Shown here: positions 21,578 through 31,773 of the stretch, piece by piece
Position numbering within the stretch: the stretch's first letter is position 1
How the letters are laid out: each line of letters opens with the position of its first letter
DNA from: Staphylococcus piscifermentans
Lineage (GTDB): Bacteria; Bacillota; Bacilli; Staphylococcales; Staphylococcaceae
Assembly (NCBI RefSeq): GCF_900186985.1
Contig: NZ_LT906447.1
Location: forward strand, 1,364,001 to 1,428,000
Direction of reading: 5' to 3'
Length of the DNA stretch: 64,000 bases
Made by a program: the position numbers and the translations under genes
The notes under the pieces: generated by a model
The model's database searches: none
The model's input: only the letters and a program-made list of their open reading frames with translations
What the model was told of the DNA's origin: nothing

Positions 21578-22357
21578 ATGAAACATCAGTTTTCACGTAA
21601 TGAATTAGCTTACGGAAAAGAAGGTTTGGATTTACTTAAAAGTCAAACAGTTGCAGTTTTAGGAGTAGGCGGAGTAGGTTCGTTTGCGGCAGAAGCTTTA
21701 GCTAGAACCAATATCGGCCATATCATTTTAATTGATAAAGATGATGTAGATATTACTAATGTCAATCGTCAAATCCATGCTTTGACAACGACAATCGGTC
21801 AAAGCAAAGTGACATTGATGGAAGAACGTATTAAATTAATCAATCCTGATTGCAAGGTTACTTCACTCCATATGTTTTATAATGAAGATACATATGAGGC
21901 GCTGTTTAATGATTACGATATCGATTATTTTATCGATGCGAGTGATACGATTATGTATAAAGTACATTTAATGAGAGAATGTTTGAAACGTAATGTTAAG
22001 CTCATTTCGAGCATGGGAGCGGCTAATAAAACAGACCCGACACGCTTCCAAGTGGCTGATATCTCTGAAACTAATACAGATCCAATCGCTAAAATCATTC
22101 GTCAAAAATTAAAAAAAGAAGGCATTCGTAAAGGTGTACCTGTGGTATTTTCCGATGAAAGCCCGATTGTCATTCGTGAAGATGTTAAAGAAACAGTCGG
22201 AGATAAAAATGCAGCCACTAGAAAAGGACAAATCCCACCTTCTTCTAATGCATTTGTACCTAGTGTAGTAGGGTTGATTTGTGCAGGTTATGTGATTAAT
22301 GATATTTTAAAAGATATTCCAGTTACACGCATTAAAGACAGAAAACAAGATAAATAA
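21578..22357 (+). CDS. tcdA: tRNA threonylcarbamoyladenosine dehydratase TcdA (CsdL)
   Basis: A 259-residue E1-like ATPase that cyclises t6A37 to ct6A in ANN-decoding tRNAs. It has the ATP-binding LGVGGVGSFAAEAL (about 28-41), the IDKDDVDITNVNRQIHA segment and a C-terminal FVPSVVGLICAGYVI helix. Ribosome binding site is AAAGGAG. A possible promoter is TATAAT at 21532-21537. It is convergent with rarA across a shared terminator. Confidence 0.92.
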   Translation: MKHQFSRNELAYGKEGLDLLKSQTVAVLGVGGVGSFAAEALARTNIGHIILIDKDDVDITNVNRQIHALTTTIGQSKVTLMEERIKLINPDCKVTSLHMFYNEDTYEALFNDYDIDYFIDASDTIMYKVHLMRECLKRNVKLISSMGAANKTDPTRFQVADISETNTDPIAKIIRQKLKKEGIRKGVPVVFSDESPIVIREDVKETVGDKNAATRKGQIPPSSNAFVPSVVGLICAGYVINDILKDIPVTRIKDRKQDK

Positions 22358-22370
22358 AGATTGTATATTA

Positions 22371-22405
22371 AAAAGCTGAGAAAGAATGAATTCCTCAGCT
22401 TTTCA
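22371..22405. terminator. Bidirectional terminator between tcdA and rarA
   Basis: A 10-bp perfect stem AAAAGCTGAG/CTCAGCTTTT (22371-22380 with 22394-22403). It has A and T flanks on both sides and so works for both convergent genes. Confidence 0.85.
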
Positions 22406-22421
22406 TTATACAACCATTTTA

Positions 22422-23702
22422 TTAAAGATGTTTTTGTTGTTTGGTAATATTATCATAAATTTGTTTGAATTGCTGTTCTGCTTTTGAAGTAGATTTAGGA
22501 TGATAATATTGACGATTTTTTAATTTATCTGGCAAGTATTGTTGCGGAATAAATCCACTTTCAGAGTTATGCGGATACTGATAACCGATAGCTCTACCTA
22601 ATTTTTTAGCACTTGCATAGTGGCCATCTTTAAGATGATTAGGTACTTGTCCGGCTTGGCCTTTTCGTATATCAGATAAAGCTGCATCGATAGCTTTGAT
22701 ACCTGAATTAGATTTAGGCGACAGACATAACTCTATGACCGCTTGACTGAGCGGAATGCGTGCTTCTGGAAAGCCTAAGCGTTCTGCAGATTCTATAGCT
22801 GCTAGGGTACGTTGACCAGCACCTGGAGAAGCCAAACCTACATCTTCATAACTGATTACCAGCAAACGTCTAGCTATAGTCGGTAAATCGCCCGCTTCAA
22901 TTAATCTCGCTAAATAATGTAATGCTGCATCTGTATCACTGCCGCGAATAGATTTTTGGAACGCACTCATAACATCGTAATGCATATCACCGTCTTTATC
23001 ACTCATGAAACTTCCTTTTTGCAAACAATCTTGTGCATCTTCAAGCGTAATGTGTACTGTGCCATCATCTTCAGGTTGAGCACTTAAGACAGCGAGCTCT
23101 AAGGCATTTAAAGCAGCGCGCACATCTCCTTGACTTTGTGTAGAAAAATATTGGAGTGCATCGTCATCAATTTTGACGTTATAGTCAGCTAAACCGCGTT
23201 CTTTTTCCGAAAGTGCACGTTCTAAAGCTGTTTTGATACCATTTTCCTCCAAAGGATATAATTCAAAAATTTGTGCTCTTGAGCGAATTGCCGGATTAAT
23301 TGCATGATAAGGGTTAGATGTCGTAGCACCGATTAAGACGATTTTTCCATTTTCTAAATGGGGTAATAAAAAGTCTTGTTTCGACTTATCTAATCGATGA
23401 ATTTCATCTAATAATAAGATAACTTGGCCAGACATTTTGGCTTCTTCAACTACCATTTGCATATCTTTCTTTGTATTAGTTACAGCATTCAATTGTCTGA
23501 TTTTAAATTGTGTTGAGCCTGCAATAGCTTTAGCAATACTTGTTTTGCCTATTCCTGGTGGCCCGTAGAAAATCATAGATGTGAGCCGTTTAGCCTCCAC
23601 CATTCTTCTGATAACTCCTTTGGGTCCGACCAGGTGTTGTTGCGAAATGATTTCATCCAGGTTTTGGGGTCGCATTCTGGAAGCTAATGGTTCATTATTC
23701 AA
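22422..23702 (-). CDS. rarA: Replication-associated recombination ATPase RarA (MgsA)
   Basis: A 426-residue AAA+ protein acting at stalled forks. It has Walker A GPPGIGKTS (about 46-54), Walker B LLLDEIHRLDKSKQD (about 96), sensor GATTSNPYHAINPAI, and the C-terminal MgsA tetramerisation region (GYQYPHNSESGFIPQQYLP). The start is TTG at 23702, eight bases after AAGGTGTG on the reverse strand; no in-frame ATG fits. It diverges from cymR with an 86-base gap holding both promoters. Confidence 0.94.
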   Translation of the reverse strand: MNNEPLASRMRPQNLDEIISQQHLVGPKGVIRRMVEAKRLTSMIFYGPPGIGKTSIAKAIAGSTQFKIRQLNAVTNTKKDMQMVVEEAKMSGQVILLLDEIHRLDKSKQDFLLPHLENGKIVLIGATTSNPYHAINPAIRSRAQIFELYPLEENGIKTALERALSEKERGLADYNVKIDDDALQYFSTQSQGDVRAALNALELAVLSAQPEDDGTVHITLEDAQDCLQKGSFMSDKDGDMHYDVMSAFQKSIRGSDTDAALHYLARLIEAGDLPTIARRLLVISYEDVGLASPGAGQRTLAAIESAERLGFPEARIPLSQAVIELCLSPKSNSGIKAIDAALSDIRKGQAGQVPNHLKDGHYASAKKLGRAIGYQYPHNSESGFIPQQYLPDKLKNRQYYHPKSTSKAEQQFKQIYDNITKQQKHL

Positions 23703-23722
23703 TATCGTTTCACACCTTTCTG

Positions 23723-23752
23723 TTACTATATTAACGTAAAAAATGCTAAAAT
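23723..23752 (+). promoter_or_regulatory. Putative cymR promoter
   Basis: TAAAAT (23747-23752) preceded by TGC (extended -10), with TTACTA (23723-23728) at 18 bases. It lies in the rarA-cymR divergent gap. Confidence 0.5.
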
Positions 23753-23788
23753 TGAATAAAACAAAATCGGATTAAGCGAGGTAATAAC

Positions 23789-24208
23789 ATGAAAATTTCA
23801 ACTAAAGGGAGATACGGATTAACTTTAATGATTTCCCTAGCTAAGCGAGAGGGACAAGGTTGCGTATCCTTAAAAACAATAGCAGAAGAGAACAATCTTA
23901 GTGATCTATACTTAGAACAATTGGTGGGGCCGTTAAGAAATGCCGGTCTTATACGAAGTGTTCGTGGGGCAAAAGGCGGGTACCAACTTCGCGTACCAGC
24001 TGAAGAAATTAAAGCCGGCGATATTATCCGTCTATTAGAAGGTCCGATATCATTTGTTGAAAGTATTGATTCTGAGCCACCAGCACAAAAAGAATTATGG
24101 TTAAGAATGCGCGACGCAGTAAGAGAAGTACTTGATGGTACGACGTTAAAATATTTAGCAGAGTTCAATGATTCCGATAAACTTGATAACTATATGTTCT
24201 ATATTTAA
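23789..24208 (+). CDS. cymR: Rrf2-family cysteine-metabolism repressor CymR
   Basis: A 139-residue Rrf2 regulator. The winged helix is at the N-terminus (MKISTKGRYGLTLMISLA, recognition region DLYLEQLVGPLRNAGLIRSVRGAKGGYQL). It has no cysteine cluster for an iron-sulfur centre, as in CymR rather than IscR; the only Cys is at 25 (GCVSL). With O-acetylserine lyase CysK it represses sulfur uptake genes (known in B. subtilis and S. aureus). An iscS-like gene lies 1.8 kb downstream, a common association. Confidence 0.92.
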   Translation: MKISTKGRYGLTLMISLAKREGQGCVSLKTIAEENNLSDLYLEQLVGPLRNAGLIRSVRGAKGGYQLRVPAEEIKAGDIIRLLEGPISFVESIDSEPPAQKELWLRMRDAVREVLDGTTLKYLAEFNDSDKLDNYMFYI

Positions 24209-24213
24209 TTGAG

Positions 24214-24254
24214 AAAGGTTTGCCAACTGACGTTAGGTTGGTGAACCTTTTTTA
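24214..24254 (+). terminator. Terminator after cymR
   Basis: A 14-bp stem with wobbles (24214-24227 with 24237-24250), followed by TTTTT. Confidence 0.85.
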
Positions 24255-24281
24255 TAATTGTATAATTAATTTAATCGTTTT

Positions 24282-24307
24282 GTTTATAAAATATTTTTCT
24301 GGGGTAT
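24282..24307 (+). promoter_or_regulatory. Sigma-B-type promoter for the small stress-protein operon
   Basis: GTTTAT (24282-24287), 14 bases, GGGTAT (24302-24307), close to the general-stress sigma-B consensus GTTTAA-N12-15-GGGTAT. It begins 58 bases before the first start codon, and no comparable sigma-A promoter is seen. Membership of the sigma-B regulon is an inference supported by the CsbD-family gene downstream. Confidence 0.75.
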
Positions 24308-24364
24308 GTAAATATATCACATCAAGAAGATATAACCTTAGATGTTATCTCGAGGAGGAAGATA

Positions 24365-24538
24365 ATGATGAAAGACGAAAAAAATAAAATTAAAGATTAT
24401 GAAGAATATGCAAGAAAACATGCTGATCCGAAAAAAATGGAAGAACATGAATCTAATAAAGAGAAGGGTCAGCATGTTATGGATGAAATGCACGATGAAT
24501 TAGTAAAACACGGTGGTCCAGATAAACCGAGCAAATAA
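24365..24538 (+). CDS. Small hydrophilic protein (57 aa), probable stress protein
   Basis: A 57-codon ORF with a strong ribosome binding site (GAGGAGG, 24352-24358) and ATG at 24365 (or 24368). The product is almost entirely charged, rich in Lys, Glu, His and Asp, without hydrophobic core, signal or Cys. It looks intrinsically disordered or coiled. I do not recognise a family. A small hypothetical gene is found at this place in other staphylococci, between cymR and the csbD-like gene. Sigma-B-type promoter upstream and CsbD-like gene 61 bases downstream suggest a role in stress. Confidence 0.75.
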   Translation: MMKDEKNKIKDYEEYARKHADPKKMEEHESNKEKGQHVMDEMHDELVKHGGPDKPSK

Positions 24539-24599
24539 TGTTTAATGTACGACTTTAAAGGTAAATAAATATCTGAAATAACTTTTGGAGGGATTCATA

Positions 24600-24806
24600 A
24601 TGGCTAACAAAGAAGAAAATAAATTCGAACAAGCAAAAGGCAATGTAAAAGAAACAGTAGGCAACGCTACTGATAATAAAGATTTAGAAAATGAAGGTAA
24701 AGCAGATAAAACTTCTGGTAAAATTAATGAAAAAGTAGATGAAGCTGCTGATAAAGTCAAAGACTTCACTGATAAAGTCAAAGATAAATTCAATAAAGAT
24801 AAATAA
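24600..24806 (+). CDS. CsbD family general stress protein
   Basis: A 68-residue, very hydrophilic protein with the CsbD pattern: N-terminal [30 protein letters not shown] arranged as amphipathic repeats, then repeated [12 protein letters not shown]. CsbD proteins are sigma-B-controlled in Bacillus and their biochemical role is unknown. The start is ATG 24600, preceded by TTGGAGGG; the frame opens upstream at 24585 without a ribosome binding site. It shares the sigma-B-type promoter with the 57-codon gene. Confidence 0.88.
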   Translation: MANKEENKFEQAKGNVKETVGNATDNKDLENEGKADKTSGKINEKVDEAADKVKDFTDKVKDKFNKDK

Positions 24807-24816
24807 GTATGTAAAC

Positions 24817-24847
24817 AAAAAAACGCCCGAAAATGGGCGTTTTTTTA
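24817..24847. terminator. Bidirectional terminator after csbD-like gene
   Basis: ACGCCC/GGGCGT core (24823-24828 with 24835-24840), extended by A and T runs on both sides. It also ends the converging monooxygenase gene, whose stop is only a few bases away. Confidence 0.88.
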
Positions 24848-24849
24848 TG

Positions 24850-25848
24850 CTATAATTTTTCGATGACATTTTTCAAACGTTTATACGATTCTGTTTGTTT
24901 ATCTTGATCATAGATATAGCTGACAGCCATCAGTTCATCAATCTCTCCATAGAAATCGATAAAATCTTCTAGCTGTGCTTTCACAGTTTCTTCAGAACCG
25001 ATTAAAGAATCTTGAGCACGTTTTTCTGCCATCTGCAATTCAGCAGGCGTTAAAAGTGAAGCTAAATCATCAGTTGGCGGTTGCAGTGGCTGCATTCTGC
25101 CTCGTGCAATACTAATCATCACTTGTGCTAATGAAGTTGATAGTTTTTTAGCTTCCTCATCTGTATCAGCTACGATAGCATTTAAACATACAATAACATA
25201 TGGTTTATCAAGTACGTCAGAAGGCTCAAATAACTCTTTGTAAATTTCAATAGCATCTTTCATTTGTTGCGGTGCAAAATGTCCTGCAAATACGTACGGC
25301 AATCCTTGTCTAGCTGCTAAATGTGCAGAGTCTGTAGAAGAACCTAAGATATATAAAGGAACATTTTTGTTAACAGCGGGATAAGCGCGTACATAGCCTT
25401 GTTGTTTTTCAGGGCCGAAAAATTTCTGTAGTTGAGCGACTTCTTCAGGGAATGCATAAACGCCATTGTGTTGATCGCGTCTTAAAGCACTAGCAGTCAT
25501 CATATCTGTACCAGGAGCACGGCCAAGTCCCAAATCAACGCGATTTGGGTAAATAGTTTCTAATGTACCGAACTGTTCAGCAACGACTAATGGTGCGTGG
25601 TTTGGAAGCATAATCCCTCCAGAACCTACACGGATATTTGAAGTTTGCGCTAAAGTATGTTGGATAAGCAATACAGTTGCTGAACTAACTAAATTGGGTG
25701 CATTGTGATGTTCTGCAATCCAATAACGTTCATAGTCCAGTTCATCTAAATCCTGAGCAAGTTTAACCATATCATCAATTGCTTCTTTTTCATTGCCACC
25801 TTCGCGAATAGGTACTAAGTTTAAAGCGGAAAGTTTAATATCACTCAC
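24850..25848 (-). CDS. LLM-class flavin-dependent oxidoreductase (luciferase-like)
   Basis: A 332-residue TIM-barrel flavoprotein of the bacterial luciferase-like superfamily. It has the N-terminal LSALNLVPIREGG, WIAEHHN (about 42-48), VGSGGIMLPNHAPLVVAEQFGTLETIYPNRVDLGLGRAPGTD, and YILGSSTDSAHLAA. Such proteins use FMNH2, but the substrate of this group (YhbW type) is unknown. GTG start at 25848, eight bases after AGGAGG. It diverges from the cysteine desulfurase gene. Confidence 0.88.
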   Translation of the reverse strand: MSDIKLSALNLVPIREGGNEKEAIDDMVKLAQDLDELDYERYWIAEHHNAPNLVSSATVLLIQHTLAQTSNIRVGSGGIMLPNHAPLVVAEQFGTLETIYPNRVDLGLGRAPGTDMMTASALRRDQHNGVYAFPEEVAQLQKFFGPEKQQGYVRAYPAVNKNVPLYILGSSTDSAHLAARQGLPYVFAGHFAPQQMKDAIEIYKELFEPSDVLDKPYVIVCLNAIVADTDEEAKKLSTSLAQVMISIARGRMQPLQPPTDDLASLLTPAELQMAEKRAQDSLIGSEETVKAQLEDFIDFYGEIDELMAVSYIYDQDKQTESYKRLKNVIEKL

Positions 25849-25880
25849 AAATTTAGCCTCCTTATATAATTTATGCCCTC

Positions 25881-25946
25881 ATTATAACAGTGGTTTGTAA
25901 AAGAAAATATTTAATTGCTTATCAAAATAGCTCATGGTGTTATAAT
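25881..25946. promoter_or_regulatory. Divergent promoter region of the monooxygenase and cysteine desulfurase genes
   Basis: On the minus strand, TATAAT (complement of 25881-25886) is preceded by TGT, an extended -10. On the plus strand, TATAAT at 25941-25946 is also preceded by TGT. The -35 elements are weak for both (TTGCTT at 25915-25920 is 20 bases from the plus -10). Confidence 0.5.
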
Positions 25947-26029
25947 TAAATCAAGCAGAGCACTAGAAAAATTGACATGTTGGTGCTAGAATTGGAACAT
26001 TGATAAAATTGTGAGGAAGTGTCTGACTA

Positions 26030-28284
<2,255 letters not shown>

Positions 28285-28295
28285 AGGAATAGTAG

Positions 28296-28327
28296 AGAGA
28301 CGAGACAATACCTCGTCTCTTTTTTTA
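28296..28327 (+). terminator. Terminator after mnmA
   Basis: A 9-bp perfect stem AGAGACGAG/CTCGTCTCT (28296-28304 with 28312-28320), followed by TTTTTT. Confidence 0.92.
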
Positions 28328-28354
28328 CATAAAATGCTTTATTTCTGTTAAAAT
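28325..28354 (+). promoter_or_regulatory. Putative promoter for the TPR gene and recD2
   Basis: TTACAT (28325-28330), 18 bases, TAAAAT (28349-28354) with an upstream TGT (extended -10). The start codon follows 36 bases after the -10. Confidence 0.55.
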
Positions 28355-28390
28355 ATATATTTGAATCGAGATAGAAATGAGGACTGAAAA

Positions 28391-29059
28391 ATGGAACAAG
28401 AAGCAATCTATCAACTCATAAAAGAAGGCAAATTTGAAGAAGCTTTAAAAGCTTTATTTGAAAATATAGAACAAAACCCTGAAGCTATTGAAAACTATAT
28501 TAATTCAGGAATCTTGCTTGCTGAAGCTGGAGAAGTAGAAAAAGCAGAGAAATTTTTCCAAAAAGCTTTAACTATTAATCCTGATAATGGTGCAATTTAT
28601 TATAATCTGGCAAATGTTTACTATAATGCTGAAAGCTATAATGATGCGATTAAATTATATCAGCAAGCTTTGCAAAAAGGAGTAGATGAAGCGGATACCA
28701 ATTATATGATTGGTATGTCATTCAATCAATTAGGCGCATTCAAAGAAGCGTTGCCATTTTTAATGCGGGCAGCTGAACTTGATGAGAAGAATGATGAAGA
28801 AATTCAATTTCAATATGGTTTAGTATTGTGCCATTTAGAAATGTTCGACGCTGCAATACAGCAGTTAGATAAAGTGCTAAATATCAATTCTGAAAATACA
28901 GATGCGCTTTATAATCGTGGTCTTGCAGGCTATATGCAATCTGAAAATACTAACGATGCTCTGCCATATTTTGAACGCGCAGTCAAAATTGATCCTCAGC
29001 ATTTGTTAAGTCAGCACGCAATTAAAACGTTTAAACAACTTGAGCAAGAGGAGGAATAA
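28391..29059 (+). CDS. Tetratricopeptide repeat protein
   Basis: A 222-residue soluble protein made of about six TPR units, for example IENYINSGILLAEAGEVEKAEKFFQKALTI (about 37-66) and the next unit with the canonical Asn-Pro-Asp junction. No signal peptide or membrane helix. TPRs mediate protein contacts; the partner is unknown. It is followed three bases later by recD2, and this pairing is conserved in staphylococci, so a link with DNA repair is possible but not shown. Confidence 0.88.
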   Translation: MEQEAIYQLIKEGKFEEALKALFENIEQNPEAIENYINSGILLAEAGEVEKAEKFFQKALTINPDNGAIYYNLANVYYNAESYNDAIKLYQQALQKGVDEADTNYMIGMSFNQLGAFKEALPFLMRAAELDEKNDEEIQFQYGLVLCHLEMFDAAIQQLDKVLNINSENTDALYNRGLAGYMQSENTNDALPYFERAVKIDPQHLLSQHAIKTFKQLEQEEE

Positions 29060-29062
29060 CAC

Positions 29063-31471
29063 TTGAGCAACCCTACATTATTTGATTACTCTATGGTCAA
29101 AGGTACGGTCGAAGCCATTCTTTTTCAAAATAAAGAAAACTTCTATACTGTGCTGAAAGTAGATCCTATTGAAACGAATGAAGAATTTGATAGTATGCCG
29201 ACAATTGTAGGGTTCTTTCCTGAAATTGCAGAAGGTGATGTGTATACCTTCAAAGGACAAGCGGTTACACACCCGAAGTATGGCAAACAGTTGAAAGCAG
29301 AAACCTTTGAAAAAGAATTACCGCAAACAAAAGATGCTATTGTCAGTTATTTGTCTAGTGATTTATTTAAAGGTATCGGAAAGAAAACAGCAGAAAATAT
29401 TGTCGCTACACTTGGCGAAAACGCGATTAATAAAATTTTGGATAACGAAGAAGCTTTGGCTGAAGTCCCACATTTATCTAAGAAAAAGCAAAAACAAATT
29501 GCCGAACAAATCTATAGTAACCAAGAAGTAGAAAAGATTATGATACGTCTGCATGATTTAGGTTTCGGCCCTAAATTATCTATGAATATTTATCAGGTCT
29601 ATCAAGTAGAGACATTATCGGAAATTGAAAAGAATCCATATCAGCTGGTCTATGATGTGAAAGGTGTCGGTTTTAATAAAGCTGACACTTTAGCTAAAAA
29701 TCTTGGGATAGAATACAACGACCCCGAGCGATTGAAAGCTGGCTTATTGTATACCATTGAAGAAGAATGTATTAAACAAGGCCACACTTATTTGCCGAAA
29801 GATTATGTCATAGAAGCCTCTCAAGATACGTTATCGCAAGTACATAGCGAATCTATTGATGCTAAATTGTTGGAAGAGATGATTTTGCAACTGACAGAGG
29901 AAGAGAAGCTGGTGGAAGCGGATGAAACCCTTTCTGTTCCAAGTTTATATTATTCCGAAGTGAAAAGTGTACAGAATTTATATCGTATAGAAGCACATCA
30001 AACCAAATTAGAAACTATCGAGCAATCAGACTTGCAGATGCATATCGGTGAAATTGAAGATATGAATAAAGTGAATTATGCCGCTTCGCAAAAGGAAGCC
30101 TTAGAGACTGCAATCAATTCTAAAGTAATGCTGCTGACTGGCGGTCCAGGTACAGGGAAAACTACGGTTATCAAAGGGATTGTGGAACTTTACGCAGAAA
30201 TCCACGGTTTATCGCTCGATTATGATGATTATAATGAAGACGATTATCCTATCGCCTTAGCAGCGCCTACAGGACGAGCCGCTAAAAGATTACAAGAATC
30301 TACGGGTTTAGAAGCCATGACGATTCATCGTTTGATTGGTTGGAGTCAAGAAACGAAACCAGAAGATGTATTAGAAAATGAAATTAATGCTAAGTTGATT
30401 ATCATTGATGAAATGTCGATGGTAGATACTTGGTTGTTCCATCAATTTTTAAATGCCGTACCGATTGATGCGCAAGTTATTCTAGTTGGTGATGAAGACC
30501 AATTACCTTCTGTAGGACCAGGTCAAGTCTTTAAGGACTTGATTGATTCTAAAGTGATACCACGCGTGAATTTGACCGAAGTTTATCGGCAACAAGATGG
30601 TTCAAGCATTATCGAATTAGCGCATAAAATGAAATTAGGACAACCAATTGATATTACTCAACGCTTCCATGATCGCAGTTTCATCCCATGCAGTGCCGAT
30701 CAGATTCCTGATGTCGTTAATAAAGTAGTGACTTCCGCTGTTAAAAAAGGATATGATATGAGCGATATACAGGTGCTAGCACCTATGTATAGAGGAAGCG
30801 CAGGTATTAAACGCTTAAATAAAGTACTTCAAGATATCTTGAACCCTAAAGAAGAAGATACTCGAGAAATAGAATTTGGCGATGTTGTTTTTCGAAAAGG
30901 CGATAAAGTACTACAACTAGTGAACCGTCCGAATGATAATATCTTCAATGGTGATATTGGAGTTATTCAAGGTATTTTCTGGGCAAAAGAAAATGAATTA
31001 AATAAAGACGTCTTGGTTGTGGATTTTGAAGGTAATGAAATCACTTTTACGAAACAAGACATGATGGAATTGACGCATGCTTACTGTACTTCAATTCATA
31101 AAGCACAAGGTTCAGAGTTTCCAATCGTGATTATGCCGATTGTTAAACAGTATTATCGTATGCTGCAACGACCGATTATCTATACAGGTTTGACTCGCGC
31201 AAAACAATCATTAGTCTTTTTAGGAGACAGCCAAGCCTTTGATATTGGAATGCAAACGTACGGACAGGTGCGTATGACCCGCATGGCACAACTACTGCGC
31301 GATTATTTCGGCACGGAAGCATCGTCAAGTGAAACTGAAGAGAACCATTCAACTTCAACTGCAGAACAAAATACTAAAGTCATCGAACTGTCAGAAGCTA
31401 CTATTTTCAAAATCGATCCGATGATTGGAATGGGCGATGTTACACCTTATAGTTTTGCGCCTGAAAAATAA
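29063..31471 (+). CDS. recD2: RecD-like 5'-3' DNA helicase RecD2
   Basis: An 802-residue SF1B helicase found without RecBC. It has N-terminal OB and helix-hairpin-helix domains (GIGKKTAENIVATLG, about 100), Walker A LTGGPGTGKTTVIKG (about 355-369), Walker B IIIDEMSMVD, and C-terminal motifs LVGDEDQLPSVGPG and THAYCTSIHKAQGSEFP. TTG start at 29063 after GAGGAGG. The segment around the start is almost identical to that of mnmA. Confidence 0.94.
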   Translation: MSNPTLFDYSMVKGTVEAILFQNKENFYTVLKVDPIETNEEFDSMPTIVGFFPEIAEGDVYTFKGQAVTHPKYGKQLKAETFEKELPQTKDAIVSYLSSDLFKGIGKKTAENIVATLGENAINKILDNEEALAEVPHLSKKKQKQIAEQIYSNQEVEKIMIRLHDLGFGPKLSMNIYQVYQVETLSEIEKNPYQLVYDVKGVGFNKADTLAKNLGIEYNDPERLKAGLLYTIEEECIKQGHTYLPKDYVIEASQDTLSQVHSESIDAKLLEEMILQLTEEEKLVEADETLSVPSLYYSEVKSVQNLYRIEAHQTKLETIEQSDLQMHIGEIEDMNKVNYAASQKEALETAINSKVMLLTGGPGTGKTTVIKGIVELYAEIHGLSLDYDDYNEDDYPIALAAPTGRAAKRLQESTGLEAMTIHRLIGWSQETKPEDVLENEINAKLIIIDEMSMVDTWLFHQFLNAVPIDAQVILVGDEDQLPSVGPGQVFKDLIDSKVIPRVNLTEVYRQQDGSSIIELAHKMKLGQPIDITQRFHDRSFIPCSADQIPDVVNKVVTSAVKKGYDMSDIQVLAPMYRGSAGIKRLNKVLQDILNPKEEDTREIEFGDVVFRKGDKVLQLVNRPNDNIFNGDIGVIQGIFWAKENELNKDVLVVDFEGNEITFTKQDMMELTHAYCTSIHKAQGSEFPIVIMPIVKQYYRMLQRPIIYTGLTRAKQSLVFLGDSQAFDIGMQTYGQVRMTRMAQLLRDYFGTEASSSETEENHSTSTAEQNTKVIELSEATIFKIDPMIGMGDVTPYSFAPEK

Positions 31472-31495
31472 AGTCACCTTCGAAACAACATATAA

Positions 31496-31524
31496 TTGAC
31501 ATTTAAGCACCATCCATCTAAAAT
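31496..31524 (+). promoter_or_regulatory. Promoter of the alaS T-box leader
   Basis: TTGACA (31496-31501), 17 bases, TAAAAT (31519-31524): one of the best sigma-A matches in the window. Confidence 0.8.
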
Positions 31525-31530
31525 AAAATT

Positions 31531-31727
31531 AAATTCACATAAAGATGAGTAGTCAATGTACTATGCTTGAGAGAGGTGCCGGTTGGTGAAAGGTATCGCA
31601 AACATTGATGAACGCTACTTTATGTCAGTCCGTATAAACAATGAGTGATGTGTAGTGTGGATTGTACACATAACTAGGGTGGTACCGCGATACATTCGTC
31701 CCTTTTTGGATGAATGTATTTTTTTAT
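31531..31727 (+). promoter_or_regulatory. T-box riboswitch controlling alaS
   Basis: The T-box sequence AGGGTGGTACCGCG (about 31676-31689) is canonical. The Stem I base is CATAAAG/CTTTATG (31538-31544 with 31618-31624), and the specifier codon GCT (31614-31616), an alanine codon, lies just before the 3' strand. The terminator stem pairs 31690-31702 with 31708-31719 and ends in a T run. Uncharged tRNA-Ala should allow read-through into alaS. Confidence 0.95.
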
Positions 31728-31773
31728 GCTCAAGTATACGGAGCTTATCATCGTAAATTAGGAGTGAGGATAT

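Noticed and set aside
23746..24168. 140-residue minus-strand ORF opposite cymR
   Set aside because: CymR on the plus strand is a clear Rrf2 protein; the reverse ORF is a by-product of its codon use.
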